From assembly GCA_027027675.1 (NCBI GenBank), contig JALVKT010000190.1, positions 1 to 7,012 on the forward strand: DNA of 7,012 nt, read 5' to 3'. Made by a program: the position numbers and the translations under genes. The notes under the pieces are model-generated. The model ran no database searches. It was not told where the DNA came from and saw only the letters and a program-made list of their open reading frames with translations. Positions within the stretch are counted from its first letter, which is position 1. Every line of letters starts with the position of its first letter. Origin of the DNA: Thermofilaceae archaeon (GTDB taxonomy: Archaea; Thermoproteota; Thermoprotei; Thermofilales; Thermofilaceae). Shown piece by piece: positions 5,248 through 7,012 of the stretch.

Positions 5248-6046
5248 GGCGTTGCTCGACCCCAGGTGGGTCCTCGTAGTTGTAGCCGCGGCCACCGCCT
5301 TCGGCAGCCTCAGCCCAGTCGTGGCCGCCAGGAAGCTTTACTACTTCGCGTCCAGCCTGCCCCACGCCGCTCTGCTGGCGGCGGTTCTCGGCTACCCATT
5401 GGCCGCCGAGCTGGGGGGCGACCCGGCGGTGTGGGCCCTGGCGGTGGGGGTTCCGCTTTCATACATTGTCGTGTACCTCGTGGAGAGGGGCGTTGAGGAG
5501 GACGTTGCGACCGCGGTGTTCGTGAGTTTCTCGGTGGCGTCAAGCGTGGCGGCTATCTACTACGTGTTGACGAGGTACTCGGTGGGGACGAGCCTGTGGA
5601 GCCTGATAATAGGGGACCCTCTGCTCGCCTCGTGGCGTGACGCTTGGTGGGCCGCTGGCGTGGCCGCGGGCGTCGCGGGGGCTGCGCTCCTGTTCTACAG
5701 GGAGCAGGTGGTGATAGGCGTTGACAGGGACTTTGCGGCGACGGCTGGGCTCAGGGTTGTCCTGTACGACTACCTCGTCGTTACTGCGCTTGCCGTGGCG
5801 GCTATCGGCCTGTTGAAGGCGGTGGGCTTCGTGGTGGAGCACGTGTTTATACTGCTCCCGAGCGCGGCCGCCGTTAACGTGTCGAGGAATAGTGGTGAGG
5901 CGTTGGCCGCGTCCATACTGTCCTCGCTCTTCGCCGGGCTGGCCGGGCTGATACTGGGCGTTTACCTGGACGTGGCGCCTAGCGCTGCTATAGGCTTCGT
6001 CCTCCTCGGAGTGTACCTTGCCTCGCTGGGGGTGAGGGAGAAGTGA
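5246..6046 (+). CDS. Metal ABC transporter permease (ZnuB/MntB-like, ABC-3 family)
   Basis: Membrane channel subunit of the importer. About 266 residues with eight or nine hydrophobic segments: roughly 6-26, 38-54, 62-80, 90-112, 129-147, 170-190, 196-212, 220-242 and 246-262. The stretch R-K-L-Y-Y-F-A-S-S-L-P-H-A-A-L matches the family's conserved first cytoplasmic loop (usually serine, leucine, D-A-x-S-H-A), and I-L-L-P-S-A-A-A-V near 202-210 matches the conserved L-L-L-x-P-A-x-A-A segment. It has no own promoter and shares bases with both neighbours: ATG 5246 overlaps the ATPase stop by one base. GTG 5243 is also in frame. A strong Shine-Dalgarno GAGGTGAT at 5240-5247 is badly placed for either of these but lies four bases before TTG 5252, which may be the true start. 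The end overlaps the regulator start by four bases (GTGA). Confidence 0.88.
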   Translation: MALLDPRWVLVVVAAATAFGSLSPVVAARKLYYFASSLPHAALLAAVLGYPLAAELGGDPAVWALAVGVPLSYIVVYLVERGVEEDVATAVFVSFSVASSVAAIYYVLTRYSVGTSLWSLIIGDPLLASWRDAWWAAGVAAGVAGAALLFYREQVVIGVDRDFAATAGLRVVLYDYLVVTALAVAAIGLLKAVGFVVEHVFILLPSAAAVNVSRNSGEALAASILSSLFAGLAGLILGVYLDVAPSAAIGFVLLGVYLASLGVREK

Positions 6047-6441
6047 GTGGGAAGGAGAGGTTCGGCGTCTCCGTTGAGAAGAGGGTCGCCGAGGAGCTCA
6101 GGGCCCTTGCCGAGGCCCTGGGGACCGACAGGTCTAGCCTTGTGAACGAGGCGCTCAGCGAGTTCCTCCACGACAGGGTTCACGTGCTTCGGCCCCACAG
6201 GTGTGAGGGCGTGCTCATAGTCGTGTATGAGCGCTCCTCGGCCCCAGGGGTGTCCGCGATACTAGAGGAGTACGGGGGGCTCGTGAAGTCTAGGATGCAC
6301 GTGCACGATGGGGCTGGCCGGTGCGTTGAGACGCTGTACCTGGCGGGGGAGAGCAGGGAGATAGTGGAGCTTGAGAGGAAGCTGCGTGAGAGGGGCGTGG
6401 CGATGTGTAGGTACGTGGCGGGCCCGAGGCACGCGAAATAA
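6043..6441 (+). CDS. NikR-like ribbon-helix-helix metalloregulator
   Basis: 132-residue DNA-binding protein of the NikR type. Seen: an N-terminal ribbon-helix-helix domain at about 5-45 (strand R-F-G-V-S-V, helices V-A-E-E-L-R-A-L and S-S-L-V-N-E-A-L-S-E-F-L), then a linker and a C-terminal ACT-like metal-sensing domain at about 55-126 with M-H-V-H at 85-88 and Cys94. These correspond to E. coli NikR His87, His89 and Cys95. The fourth nickel ligand, His76, aligns with Glu75 (11 residues before the first His), with Glu76 beside it. The altered site and the position as last gene of a zinc/manganese-type importer operon suggest sensing of a metal other than nickel. GTG start, with GGTGA at 6031-6035 upstream, overlaps the permease stop by four bases, so synthesis is coupled to the transporter it probably controls. 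An alternative is a non-metal CopG-family repressor with a remnant sensing domain. Confidence 0.85.
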   Translation: MSGKERFGVSVEKRVAEELRALAEALGTDRSSLVNEALSEFLHDRVHVLRPHRCEGVLIVVYERSSAPGVSAILEEYGGLVKSRMHVHDGAGRCVETLYLAGESREIVELERKLRERGVAMCRYVAGPRHAK

Positions 6442-6459
6442 AAATACACTAGGTTATTT
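6436..6459 (-). terminator. Possible T-rich termination region between convergent genes
   Basis: The minus strand after the HEAT gene stop runs into ATTTTTATTT, the kind of T-rich tract that ends archaeal transcripts. On + only TTATTT follows. AAATAA (6436-6441) and TTATTT (6454-6459) form an inverted repeat in which each arm encodes a final lysine and TAA for one of the two genes. Confidence 0.35.
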
Positions 6460-7012
6460 GCCGGCGGCCCACTTCTTCTCGAAGCTTTCGAAGCGCTCGT
6501 AGAGCTCGCGGTGCTCTCCCCGCAGCTTGTCCAGTTCTTCGCGGAGCTTCCTGTACTCCTCGCCGCGCTCCCAGTGCTTCTTGATCTTCTCGGCCGCGTC
6601 CCTCGCCGGCCTGTAGGTGTCGGGGTTGCGCTGCAGCTCCTGGAGCAGGGGCAGCAGCCTGTCGTCGAGCATTGTCGCCGCGGCCGCCGCCACCGCGCCC
6701 TTGACCCTCCTGTGCCTGCTCTTGGCTAGCAGGCTAAGCGTTGAGAGTACCCTGTGCGTGGGCTTGAGGTATCCGAGGGCCTGGGCCGCGGCGGCGCGGA
6801 GGAGGTAGTTTGTGCCGGGCCTTGTGTAGGGCTCTATGTCGGCGAAGGCCTCGTCTCCCCCGGCCATTGCTAGGGCTCTGAGCGCGGCGCGCCGGATCGC
6901 CTCTGCGTGGGAGTCGTAGCTGAGGGCCTTCCTAAGCTCCTCGAGGGCGTTGGGGTGCTTCGACCTCGCGATGGACGTGGCCGCGGCTGCGCGCGTCCAG
7001 TAGCCCTCCGCC
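6454..7012 (-). CDS. C-terminal HEAT-repeat and coiled-coil part of a larger protein, possibly an M1 metallopeptidase; start beyond right edge
   Basis: The minus-strand frame is open to the right edge, so about 185 C-terminal residues are seen; the ATG at 6867 is internal. Reading inward: E-G-Y-W-T-R-A-A-A-A, A-I-R-R-A-A-L-R-A-L-A, L-L-R-A-A-A-A-Q-A-L-G and R-V-K-G-A-V-A-A-A-A form helices of successive HEAT (PBS lyase-type) repeats spaced about 30-45 residues. The last about 45 residues are charged heptad-like sequence (E-Y-R-K-L-R-E-E-L-D-K-L and following) expected to form a coiled coil. The order of HEAT repeats preceded by G-Y-W-x-x-R-A-A-A and followed by a short coiled coil resembles the tail of prokaryotic M1-family aminopeptidases, but the catalytic HExxH region is not in the window, so this is inference; any HEAT-repeat scaffold is possible. 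Stops 12 bases from the convergent regulator gene. Confidence 0.75.
   Translation of the reverse strand, partial: AEGYWTRAAAATSIARSKHPNALEELRKALSYDSHAEAIRRAALRALAMAGGDEAFADIEPYTRPGTNYLLRAAAAQALGYLKPTHRVLSTLSLLAKSRHRRVKGAVAAAAATMLDDRLLPLLQELQRNPDTYRPARDAAEKIKKHWERGEEYRKLREELDKLRGEHRELYERFESFEKKWAAGK

Noticed and set aside
5310..5842. Minus-strand frames antisense to the permease
   Set aside because: Pro/Arg-rich translations, no promoter or start context, shadow of the permease gene.
6295..6306. ATGCAC followed directly by GTGCAC, resembling the operator elements
   Set aside because: These bases encode the conserved M-H-V-H of the regulator's metal site, so the sequence is explained by protein constraint.
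1..7012. CRISPR arrays, insertion sequences or attachment sites
   Set aside because: No regularly spaced direct repeats, transposase motifs or terminal inverted repeats were found, and composition is even across the genes.

Overview
The window looks like a piece of a GC-rich hyperthermophilic crenarchaeal chromosome. The evidence is the heavy use of AGG for arginine and of ATA for isoleucine, GTG and TTG starts, genes packed head to tail, TATA-box promoters about 27 bases from the likely transcript starts, and an ACL5-like aminopropyltransferase of the kind known from Crenarchaeota. No species can be fixed from the sequence alone. There are no rRNA, tRNA, CRISPR or insertion-sequence features.

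Left part (1-2084): a left-truncated stand-alone biotin-protein ligase (+) meets a thermospermine/spermidine synthase (-) tail to tail, the two stop codons sharing one CTAG. A stretch of about 460 bases without a confident gene follows. It holds the synthase promoter, a perfect 10-base palindrome, a start-less coding-like minus-strand remnant, and the TATA box of the next gene.

Centre and right (2085-6441): a metal-handling neighbourhood. A GufA-type ZIP transporter and a small flavin reductase-like protein lie on +. The flavin protein overlaps, tail to tail, a minus-strand ZnuA/TroA-type metal-binding lipoprotein-like or membrane-anchored protein. Divergent from that gene is a tightly coupled + operon: ABC ATPase (ZnuC-like), permease (ZnuB-like) and a NikR-like ribbon-helix-helix regulator. 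The divergent promoter region carries one AT-rich TATA element usable in both directions and an array of GTGCAC/GTGCAT elements spaced near whole helical turns. Two of these contain the GTG start codons of the divergent genes.

The most interesting hypothesis is that the NikR-like protein, which keeps His, His and Cys of the nickel site but has Glu where the fourth ligand His is expected, is a metal-dependent repressor of this zinc/manganese-type importer and binds the GTGCAC array. The assignment of regulator to operator is inference from co-location.

Right edge (6454-7012): the C-terminal HEAT-repeat plus coiled-coil part of a larger minus-strand protein, possibly an M1-family metallopeptidase, whose start is outside the window.
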